Shown piece by piece: positions 7,110-12,553 of a stretch of DNA of 13,447 bases. Both the position numbers and the translations under genes were made by a program. The number at the start of each line of letters is the position of its first letter. Position 1 is the first letter of the stretch. The notes beneath the pieces were generated by a model that did not search any database, was not told the DNA's origin, and was given only the letters and a program-made list of their open reading frames with translations. The DNA comes from Nitrososphaeraceae archaeon (lineage in GTDB: Archaea; Thermoproteota; Nitrososphaeria; Nitrososphaerales; Nitrosopumilaceae), in contig JAICHE010000013.1 of assembly GCA_025922755.1 (NCBI GenBank), forward strand, positions 1-13,447, written 5' to 3'.

Positions 7110-7742
7110 ATGAATTTGATAAAAAGAATCGATGAAATGATTGAAGAAAGAAGCTTACTTAAACATCCATTTTACGAAATGTGGTCTGATGGAAAATTAA
7201 CAGTAGAATCTTTAGCAGGATATTCTAAAGAGTATTTTCAACTTGTAAAAGCAGTTCCATCATTTATGAGTCCAATTATTGAAAAAGCACCAGAATCAGT
7301 TATACCTGAACTGGTTGATAATCAACAAGAAGAGGCAGATCATATTCAACCCTGGATAAAATTTGCCGGCGAACTCGGAATTCCTGAAGAGGAATTGACA
7401 AATTATGAAGGATTAGAGAAGACCAAAAAAGCAATATCTGATTTGGGTGAATTGATGAATACCTATGAAGGTGGCTCTTGTGCAATGTATGCATTTGAAA
7501 AAGAGATTCCAAAAATCAGCCAAACTAAACTTGATGGTATGGCACAATTCTACGGTATGACAAATGATAATGCAACAGAATATTTCAAATTACACACTGA
7601 GGCCGACATCCGACATGCAGCAGCCTGGAGAAATATCTTGGAAACACCTTCTACCAATACTGATGAGCTGCTACAGATTGCAGACAAGTCAATTTCTGCG
7701 CAAAACTTGTTGCTTGATAGTTGCTATGAAGCATACTGTTAG
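7110..7742 (+). CDS. TenA/PqqC-fold di-metal protein, CADD-like (candidate self-sacrificing p-aminobenzoate synthase)
   Basis: This 210-residue, all-helical heme-oxygenase-fold protein would often be labelled TenA or PqqC. It opens with LLKHPFYEMWSDGKL, the CADD-type N-terminus. Candidate metal ligands are Glu74 or Glu75 and His78 (NQQEEADH), Glu130 (YAFEKEIP), and His162, Asp166 and His169 (LHTEADIRHAAAW). The H-x3-D-x2-H spacing and the 32-residue gap between Glu130 and His162 equal those I recall for Chlamydia CADD (Glu142, His174, Asp178, His181). Lys140 falls where CADD has Lys152, and Tyr22 in HPFY is near the place of Tyr27, the residues thought to supply the amine and ring of p-aminobenzoate. 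The start is ATG 7110, with AGGAG 7 nt upstream; the longer frame from 7002 runs through tRNA-Glu. TenA-type thiaminase activity is the alternative. Confidence 0.78.
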   Translation: MNLIKRIDEMIEERSLLKHPFYEMWSDGKLTVESLAGYSKEYFQLVKAVPSFMSPIIEKAPESVIPELVDNQQEEADHIQPWIKFAGELGIPEEELTNYEGLEKTKKAISDLGELMNTYEGGSCAMYAFEKEIPKISQTKLDGMAQFYGMTNDNATEYFKLHTEADIRHAAAWRNILETPSTNTDELLQIADKSISAQNLLLDSCYEAYC

Positions 7743-7752
7743 GCTGATAACA

Positions 7753-7760
7753 TTTTAAAC
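7753..7760 (+). promoter_or_regulatory. TATA-like box for tRNA(CAT)
   Basis: TTTTAAAC lies 24-31 nt before the 5' end of the tRNA at 7784, the usual archaeal TATA distance, and just after the stop of the TenA/CADD-like gene. Confidence 0.5.
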
Positions 7761-7783
7761 CGAAGATATATCCAATTTTTGTA

Positions 7784-7857
7784 GGGCCCGTAACTCAGCT
7801 TGGTAGAGTAACCGGCTCATAACCGGTGAGCCAAGGGATCGAAGCCCTTCGGGCCCA
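7784..7857 (+). tRNA. tRNA with CAT anticodon (elongator Met or Ile2)
   Basis: The acceptor stem GGGCCCG pairs fully with CGGGCCC, with discriminator A at 7857. The D arm is ACTC-AGCTTGGTA-GAGT. The anticodon arm is ACCGG-CTCATAA-CCGGT with anticodon CAT. The variable loop is GAGCC, and the T arm is AAGGG-ATCGAAG-CCCTT. CCA is not encoded (TAA follows). It is not the initiator: the G1-C72 pair and the lack of three G-C pairs at the base of the anticodon stem argue against that. CAT anticodons are also used by tRNA-Ile2, whose C34 is modified to agmatidine in archaea. The GGGCCCG acceptor could fit that class, so amino-acid identity is left open. Confidence 0.93.
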
Positions 7858-7872
7858 TAATAATTCTATTAG

Positions 7873-7880
7873 TTTTAAAA
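7873..7880 (+). promoter_or_regulatory. TATA-like box for the box C/D sRNA
   Basis: TTTTAAAA lies 22-29 nt before the base of the sRNA terminal stem (7902), so transcription would start at about 7900. This supports an independent small RNA gene instead of a by-product of tRNA or pyrE transcription. Confidence 0.5.
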
Positions 7881-7901
7881 TGACTAGAGGTAAAATTTAA
7901 T

Positions 7902-7964
7902 GGCCGCAATGAAGAATCAGAGTTATATCTGAATGATGATTGGAAGGCATTTGTCTGAGCTGCC
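7902..7964 (+). ncRNA. box C/D guide sRNA (2'-O-methylation guide)
   Basis: The order is terminal stem, C box, guide, D', C', guide, D box, terminal stem. The C box is ATGAAGA (7909-7915, one change from RTGATGA). D' is CTGA (7929-7932), C' is ATGATGA (7933-7939), and D is CTGA (7955-7958). The flanks pair as GGC-C-GC with GC-T-GCC (7902-7907 with 7959-7964), one mismatch. One unpaired A plus the first two C-box bases leave the 3-nt bulge of a K-turn before the tandem G-A pairs, as bound by L7Ae. The changed C-box base can pair A-U with the D box. Guides are 13 nt (7916-7928) and up to 15 nt (7940-7954). D' and C' touch with no spacer, which is unusual. Targets, probably rRNA or tRNA, were not identified. 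Confidence 0.75.
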
Positions 7965-7969
7965 ACTAA

Positions 7970-8578
7970 TTATTTTGCATTAATTTGATCTTGAACTTTT
8001 TGCAAGACCTCATCATTGACTAGATTTTCCTCATGCAACGCCTTTGTAATTTGCATTACATTTGCTATAGTGTGTAAGGTCACTCCTTGCTCTTTGAGTG
8101 ACTCATCTGCACCTTCCATTCTATTTACAATCACATATGCGTCTTTAACTTCGACATTTGCTTCTTTGAGAGCTTTTATGCCGTTGACAACAGAGCCTCC
8201 TGTTGTGGCCACATCATCTATCATTACAACCTTTAATCCATCATGAATCTTCCCTTCAATTGATTTTGAGGTCCCATAATCTTTTGGCTTACTTCTAACA
8301 TAGATTAGCGGCTTTACTGTTTCGATGGCCAAAGCAGAAGCAATAACCAAACCACCTGTGGGGACAGATACCAAAGAATCAAAATTCTCCAATCCTACAT
8401 CTTTGATTATCTCATTTTGAAGGTATTTTACCATCTTTCGAAACTCATGTGGATAACTAGGAACTAATCGTAAATCTACATAGTAGGAACTTTTCTTTCC
8501 GCTTGCCAGAGTAAAATCTCCAAATTGAATTATTTTCTTTTCATACAGAAATGTTGAAAACTCTTTCACAAAATCCAT
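7970..8578 (-). CDS. pyrE: orotate phosphoribosyltransferase
   Basis: This enzyme joins orotate to phosphoribosyl pyrophosphate to make orotidine 5'-phosphate, the fifth step of UMP synthesis in the cytosol. It is 202 residues, normal for the archaeal type. FTLASGKKSSYYVDLR (22-37) binds orotate. SVPTGG (71-76) and RSKPKDYGT (95-103) form the active-site loop region. VVMIDDVATTGGS (117-129) is the classic PRPP-binding motif with its acidic pair. No decarboxylase (PyrF) domain is fused and no other pyrimidine gene is adjacent in the window. ATG 8578 is preceded by a TATA-like box about 21-29 nt upstream and no ribosome binding site, so a leaderless message is likely. Its stop lies only 5 nt beyond the sRNA terminal stem, on the opposite strand. 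Confidence 0.95.
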   Translation of the reverse strand: MDFVKEFSTFLYEKKIIQFGDFTLASGKKSSYYVDLRLVPSYPHEFRKMVKYLQNEIIKDVGLENFDSLVSVPTGGLVIASALAIETVKPLIYVRSKPKDYGTSKSIEGKIHDGLKVVMIDDVATTGGSVVNGIKALKEANVEVKDAYVIVNRMEGADESLKEQGVTLHTIANVMQITKALHEENLVNDEVLQKVQDQINAK

Positions 8579-8598
8579 ACCAAAATTAGCTTCACTGG

Positions 8599-8607
8599 AT
8601 TTATTTT
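8599..8607. promoter_or_regulatory. single AT island serving pyrE and the LarA-like gene divergently
   Basis: ATTTATTTT (AAAATAAAT on the other strand) sits in the 51-nt gap between pyrE (ATG 8578) and the LarA-like gene (GTG 8630). It is the only TATA-like stretch there and is about 25-27 nt from both start codons. That fits two leaderless or near-leaderless transcripts leaving in opposite directions. Confidence 0.45.
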
Positions 8608-8629
8608 GGTTTGTATTGCTTGGAGTATT

Positions 8630-9712
8630 GTGCCTGAGATCTGGTTGAATTATGGTATAACTGACGTTGTTTTAGACATCCGAGCTGAAAATTTAGAGAA
8701 AAAAATTGATTCAGAGGGAACCATTTTGGAGGATCCTGCAATCAATGAAAAGCTAGGATCATTGAATTTGTCAAAACCCATGGATTTGGTAGTTTTACAC
8801 AATTCCAGATCTATTCAAAAAATTATCAACTCTCTGTTTACATTATGTGAGCAAAAATCCCTGCCATTCCCAAATGTTTTAGCAGAGAAAAAAATCATGA
8901 ACCAGGTAAAGGCAGGAATGCCTGAAGGGAGCTCAATTAACGAATTTGATACTGGTGACCTGTCAAATTCCAATCTGTTTTTTATTGCAGAGATGGAATT
9001 TGATGGATTATTCGGATACGAGACCATATCTACTAGATTAATTAGAAAATTTGGACAGGATCAAATGCTATCTGCATATGCCAAAAGAAAAGGTAATCTC
9101 CCAACTCCGGGCCAACCAACAGATAGCCTAGAAGAAGCAAAAAAGTTTGCAAATAATTTTGAGATTCAAGGAATTGAAGTTGTTGCAAATTCAAAAGGAA
9201 TAGTTGATTTTTCCATTGGACATCCATCCGAAACTATGTCGCTTACTAAAACTCTGGAATCTTTTGCCATTCAGGATATTGGAAAACAAAAATCCATGAT
9301 TATTAGTACTGGTAAAGATGCAAGCAATGACACTTTAAGTAAATCCCTCTCATCTCTTTGGAACTGCTCAAATGCAATACAAAACGGAGGTCTTGCAATT
9401 TTAGTAGCAGAATGCAAAGCAGGTTTGGGATCTGATGCACTTCAGCAATACATTGAAGAAAGACTGCCTCTTGAAAAACTTCGAAACCCAACCAAATACA
9501 TTGCAGGAATGGAAGACTTGTTATTTCTTACAGAGGTTCAAAAGAATTTTCAAATAGGACTTGTTTCCATCTTGCCTGAATTTTACTCAAAGAAATTAAA
9601 CATGATTTCAATTTCAGGAATCAAAGAGGCTATGGAATACATCCTAAAAACACAAGGAGCAAGACAAAAAGTTGCTGTAGTTTCAGATGGTGCCCGAATC
9701 TTACCAAGGTAA
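8630..9712 (+). CDS. LarA-like (DUF2088 / lactate racemase fold) protein, probably without the nickel cofactor site
   Basis: The protein is 360 residues from GTG 8630. The N-terminus (PEIWLNYGITDVVLDI) resembles the LarA start, where an L-x-YG strand opens the first domain. The C-terminal half resembles LarA more strongly: KSMIISTGK, then GGLAILVAECKAGLGS (253-268), and a terminal KVAVVSDGARILPR-type strand. The hallmarks of nickel-pincer lactate racemases were not found: there is no D-x-TRP (VVLHNSRS occupies that place), no G-THR, and no GGxK-x-x-PG carrying the cofactor lysine. It may be a structural paralogue with another ligand or reaction; the function is unknown. GTG 8630 has GGAG 4 nt upstream and a TATA-like box 23-30 nt upstream; TTG 8606 would lie inside that box. 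The last 12 bases overlap the convergent peptidase gene. Confidence 0.72.
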   Translation: MPEIWLNYGITDVVLDIRAENLEKKIDSEGTILEDPAINEKLGSLNLSKPMDLVVLHNSRSIQKIINSLFTLCEQKSLPFPNVLAEKKIMNQVKAGMPEGSSINEFDTGDLSNSNLFFIAEMEFDGLFGYETISTRLIRKFGQDQMLSAYAKRKGNLPTPGQPTDSLEEAKKFANNFEIQGIEVVANSKGIVDFSIGHPSETMSLTKTLESFAIQDIGKQKSMIISTGKDASNDTLSKSLSSLWNCSNAIQNGGLAILVAECKAGLGSDALQQYIEERLPLEKLRNPTKYIAGMEDLLFLTEVQKNFQIGLVSILPEFYSKKLNMISISGIKEAMEYILKTQGARQKVAVVSDGARILPR

Positions 9713-10798
9713 CAAGCCAGAAGGTAAGGGTGCACACAAAATAGCCAACCCTACTACCCCTGCATATGCCAATTTTCTGTTTCTAGAAAGTGGGGATATG
9801 TCATCAAGAGGATTTGCGCTTGGATTTTTAGAACTCATGATTAGAATTAAAATTGCCATTAGCCAAAAATCTAGTAAAACTAGAATTGCCATGCTTCCAT
9901 AGGTTGCATATCTATGTAATTTTGGACCAAGTAAAGTTCTTGCAAGATGTCCACCATCTAATTGCCAAGCTGGAAGTAAATTCAAAAATGTAATTAAAAA
10001 TCCAATCCATGCAGCAAACATCAAAGGAGTCATTAACACTTCTCCGCCATCTCCTCCTTTTCCAAACATTGCAAGTGATGCTGTCATTAGTAAAGGCTCA
10101 CCAAGTTCCCATTCCATCAATCTTGAGTCTTCATAAAGTCCCTGAGCTATACTTTCTTCAAGAACGGGTGCAGTATATGCGCCAAATATTGAAACAATTA
10201 TTGCGATAATTAATCCTGCAATAGGACCTGCAATAGCAACGTCAAACAAAATTTCTCGATTTATAGTTAAACCTCTTGATTGGATAAAAGCTCCAAAGGT
10301 GGGTATTCCAATAACGGGTAATCCTGGGATAAAATATGGCCATGTGGTCTTTAATCTGTGTATTCTGGCAGCGATTAGGTGTCCTGACTCATGTATTCCT
10401 AAAATTCCTAAAAGTGATAAAGTGTAGACGCCAGCCATTTCATAGGGGTTTCCAATTTCAATTATGGAATTTGCTAAATCTGTTCTTACATAACCATCAA
10501 TCATTACAAAACTGACTACGACTGCAAACAATATTCGTGGAGTCCATGAAGCATTAAGCCACTTTCGTGGTTTTTTTTGTGGAAACCTTTGAATGATCAA
10601 GTATTTTCCATCACTCATTTTCTCCAATTTGCATACGTAATTCATATCCTCTAGTCTTCGTGCCAGTTCTTCAAATTTTGACTTGAATTCATAATCTTCT
10701 ATTTTGAATTCAAGGGAGTACAAAGATTTGTTAAAATCCGTTACATCAAACATTGAATTGACAATAGAAATAACATCTTCTTGACTAGAATCGCTCAT
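9701..10798 (-). CDS. M50 site-2-type intramembrane metalloprotease, EGY-like
   Basis: This is a 365-residue membrane protease of the site-2 protease family. The zinc motif HESGH (136-140) sits in LSLLGILGIHESGHLIAARI, and the third ligand region is NLLPAWQLDGGH (273-284). PYFIPGLPVIGIPTFGAFIQ between them resembles the substrate-cleft segment of plant and cyanobacterial EGY proteins. The first about 80 residues are soluble and charged, then come about six to seven membrane segments (near 87-103, 120-135, 183-208, 258-276, 300-320 and 343-360). There is no PDZ or CBS domain. The family cleaves membrane-anchored substrates such as regulators within the bilayer; the substrate here is unknown. 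ATG 10798 has a TATA-like CATTTAATGG (10821-10830) 23-32 nt upstream. The 3' end overlaps the LarA-like gene by 12 bases. Confidence 0.9.
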   Translation of the reverse strand: MSDSSQEDVISIVNSMFDVTDFNKSLYSLEFKIEDYEFKSKFEELARRLEDMNYVCKLEKMSDGKYLIIQRFPQKKPRKWLNASWTPRILFAVVVSFVMIDGYVRTDLANSIIEIGNPYEMAGVYTLSLLGILGIHESGHLIAARIHRLKTTWPYFIPGLPVIGIPTFGAFIQSRGLTINREILFDVAIAGPIAGLIIAIIVSIFGAYTAPVLEESIAQGLYEDSRLMEWELGEPLLMTASLAMFGKGGDGGEVLMTPLMFAAWIGFLITFLNLLPAWQLDGGHLARTLLGPKLHRYATYGSMAILVLLDFWLMAILILIMSSKNPSANPLDDISPLSRNRKLAYAGVVGLAILCAPLPSGLLPW

Positions 10799-10961
10799 TC
10801 CAAGGTAACTTGTAATCTTTCCATTAAATGGCTTTGTGGTCTTCCCAGATTAGGAAAGGATTGTGAAAAACACTCGAAAGTATAGTGCGTAGATTATCAT
10901 TTTGTAATACCAAGAACATACTATTCATAAAATTAAATATCAAATGTAGATTACCATAGAT
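10799..10961. promoter_or_regulatory. divergent intergenic region between the peptidase and acetyltransferase genes
   Basis: This 163-nt gap is the longest in the right half of the window. It holds a minus-strand TATA-like CATTTAATGG (10821-10830) for the peptidase and a plus-strand TTAAATAT (10933-10940) 22-29 nt before ATG 10962. The central about 90 nt contain no open frame, tRNA, C/D-box pair or strong inverted repeat that I could see. Confidence 0.5.
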
Positions 10962-11462
10962 ATGCAGGTAATATTAAGACAAATCAATGATGTAATAATC
11001 CGAAGGGCCGAACCAAGCGATCTAATACCTGTAATGGAAATCAACCTGAAAACTCTTCCAGAACATTATTCTGATTATTTCTACGAAAGTCTCTTGGCTG
11101 AAATCCCAGAGGCATTTATCGTCGCTGAGGTTAATGGGAAACATGTTGGATATGTAATGTGTAAAACAGAGTATGGATTTTCAAATTTTAAGAGATTAGG
11201 ATTCGTAAAAAAAGGACATGTAGTATCTATTGCGGTTCTCGAAGAATTTAGAAAAAAAGGAATAGGAAAAGCTCTAGTTGAAGAATCCATCAATGGTGTT
11301 AAATTAAAAAAATGTGATGAATTTTATCTTGAGGTAAGATGCAGCAATACAGAAGCAGTTAGGTTGTATGAAAAATTAGGATTTGTAATTAAACAACAAC
11401 TCAATGCATATTACAGAGATGGAGAAGATGCTTACCTTATGGCAATTGAATTTGAAAAATAG
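10962..11462 (+). CDS. GNAT N-acetyltransferase, Ard1/RimI type
   Basis: The protein has 166 residues, close in length and layout to archaeal Ard1, which acetylates the N-termini of proteins using acetyl-CoA. NLKTLPEHYSDYFYESLL (28-45) matches the substrate-side helix of Ard1/Naa10 proteins. GHVVSIAVLEEFRKKGIGKA (85-104) holds the beta-4 strand and the acetyl-CoA pyrophosphate loop RKKGIG (97-102). LEVRCSNTEAVRLYEKLGF (123-141) is the characteristic end of the fold, followed by YYRDGEDAYLM. The first about 10 residues are an extension before the usual VIIRRAE start, but there is no later in-frame ATG. A TATA-like box 22-29 nt upstream and no ribosome binding site suggest a leaderless message. 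A RimI-like role on ribosomal proteins is the alternative. Confidence 0.88.
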   Translation: MQVILRQINDVIIRRAEPSDLIPVMEINLKTLPEHYSDYFYESLLAEIPEAFIVAEVNGKHVGYVMCKTEYGFSNFKRLGFVKKGHVVSIAVLEEFRKKGIGKALVEESINGVKLKKCDEFYLEVRCSNTEAVRLYEKLGFVIKQQLNAYYRDGEDAYLMAIEFEK

Positions 11463-11500
11463 TTCAAACCAATAAATATATCACAACTAATTTTATCGCG

Positions 11501-11719
11501 ATGGACAAACGTAAAGGCACAGGAATCACAATATTCATCTTGTGTATTGCAGCTTTTTTCGTTTATGCATATTTGTTGATGCTCTCAGAATGGAGCCCAA
11601 TTGTACTTCAGTTGTCAATCTTGATGATTACTGGGGGAATACTTGGGGTAATTGCGTGGATTGGATATGTCATGGCAACTACAAAACCATCATCCGCAAC
11701 TATATCCTCCGATGATTAA
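11501..11719 (+). CDS. small two-helix membrane protein of unknown function
   Basis: This 72-residue protein has a short basic start (MDKRKGTG), two hydrophobic segments (about residues 9-29 and 34-59) and a short Ser/Thr/Asp-rich tail. The basic N-terminus suggests both ends lie in the cytosol. A TATA-like ATAAATATA (11472-11480) is 21-29 nt before ATG 11501 with no ribosome binding site, so it likely has its own leaderless transcript; this and the clean frame support a real gene. Its stop is one base from the stop of the convergent methyltransferase gene. I do not recognise a family. Confidence 0.7.
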   Translation: MDKRKGTGITIFILCIAAFFVYAYLLMLSEWSPIVLQLSILMITGGILGVIAWIGYVMATTKPSSATISSDD

Positions 11720-11720
11720 A

Positions 11721-12548
11721 TCACTTGGAAATTTTTACATCCACTACTGTTTGATAATACCTTGGACCAACCGGTCTGACTATTTTTGAAGTTAGAATTT
11801 CTGATTTGACAGGTGTCACCTCAAGATAATGTTTCTCAGATAATTTTCCTGCATCTGCTTTTTTATCTGCATGGATGTGCGAATAATAATGAATTATCCC
11901 GCCATCTTTCGTAGTCTTTATTGCAGCATCAAGAAAATCATCTGATCTTTCAGGAAGAAGCATAAGTGTTCTATCTGCTTTATTCTCCAACTGCTCATCT
12001 ATGATTTTTGATGTTTCCCCATTAATTGAGATGACATTGCCTGCAAGTTTGTTAATCTTTATGTTTTTTTCACATAATTTTGAGGCAATAGGATTGATAT
12101 CCAAACTATACACTGTGCATTTTTTCTTTTTTGCAGCCATAATAGAAAACATTCCTACTCCCGCAAACATGTTGACCATAGTTTCCCCATCCTGAACTAG
12201 ATTCGCTATTCTTTCCCTCTCTGTGGATAGACGTGGAGAAAAAAATGCATTTGCCACATCTACTACAAACCTGCATCCAAATTCTTTGTATTCTGTTTCT
12301 GTTTTGTCTTCCCCTGCAAGTATCTCGAGATTTCTGGTACGAAAATCCCCTTCTACTGGAGATGCCTGATAAAAGACGCTTCTTACAATTTTTACTTCAT
12401 TTAGGAGCGTTTCTCCAATCAATTTTTTCTTGGGTAAAAGGGAATCTGGTATTCGAACAATTATGATCTCCCCAATCTGATCAAATGCCGAAATTAACTC
12501 ATCGCTTTCTTGTGGGGTGAGAATACTTTCCAGTGCTTTTTTTAGCAT
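11721..12548 (-). CDS. Trm5/TYW2-family tRNA methyltransferase-like protein
   Basis: This is a class I S-adenosylmethionine-dependent enzyme of the Trm5 group, which makes m1G37 next to the tRNA anticodon, or the related wyosine enzymes. FGCRFVVDVANAFFSPRLSTERERI matches the Trm5 region that includes the catalytic arginine (SPR). VNMFAGVGMFSI (about 125-136) is the methionine-binding glycine loop, with VYSLDINP after it. GGIIHYY and a C-terminal VRPVGPRYYQTVVDV strand also fit. The usual NLP motif reads LLP (MLLPERS, about 196-202), so the asparagine thought to contact the target guanine is missing. The tRNA-sensing D1 domain of longer Trm5 proteins is also absent. I chose ATG 12548 (275 residues); TTG 12557 overlaps the upstream stop as TTGA and would add three residues. 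It follows ABCE1 in an operon. Confidence 0.85.
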   Translation of the reverse strand: MLKKALESILTPQESDELISAFDQIGEIIIVRIPDSLLPKKKLIGETLLNEVKIVRSVFYQASPVEGDFRTRNLEILAGEDKTETEYKEFGCRFVVDVANAFFSPRLSTERERIANLVQDGETMVNMFAGVGMFSIMAAKKKKCTVYSLDINPIASKLCEKNIKINKLAGNVISINGETSKIIDEQLENKADRTLMLLPERSDDFLDAAIKTTKDGGIIHYYSHIHADKKADAGKLSEKHYLEVTPVKSEILTSKIVRPVGPRYYQTVVDVKISK

Positions 12549-12553
12549 CCGTG

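Noticed and set aside
7784..7857. Initiator tRNA-Met
   Set aside because: It lacks the A1-U72 pair and the three G-C pairs at the base of the anticodon stem that are typical of archaeal initiators.
8606..8629. TTG start at 8606 for the LarA-like gene
   Set aside because: It would fall inside the only TATA-like element of the gap; GTG 8630 has GGAG upstream and begins at the conserved first strand.
9687..9902. Plus-strand open frame of about 71 residues over the peptidase 3' end
   Set aside because: It is antisense to the conserved M50 coding region, starts inside the LarA-like gene and has no promoter or family features.
10830..10930. A second small RNA in the peptidase-acetyltransferase gap
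   Set aside because: A C-box-like ATGATAA occurs on the minus strand, but no matching CTGA box or terminal stem was found.
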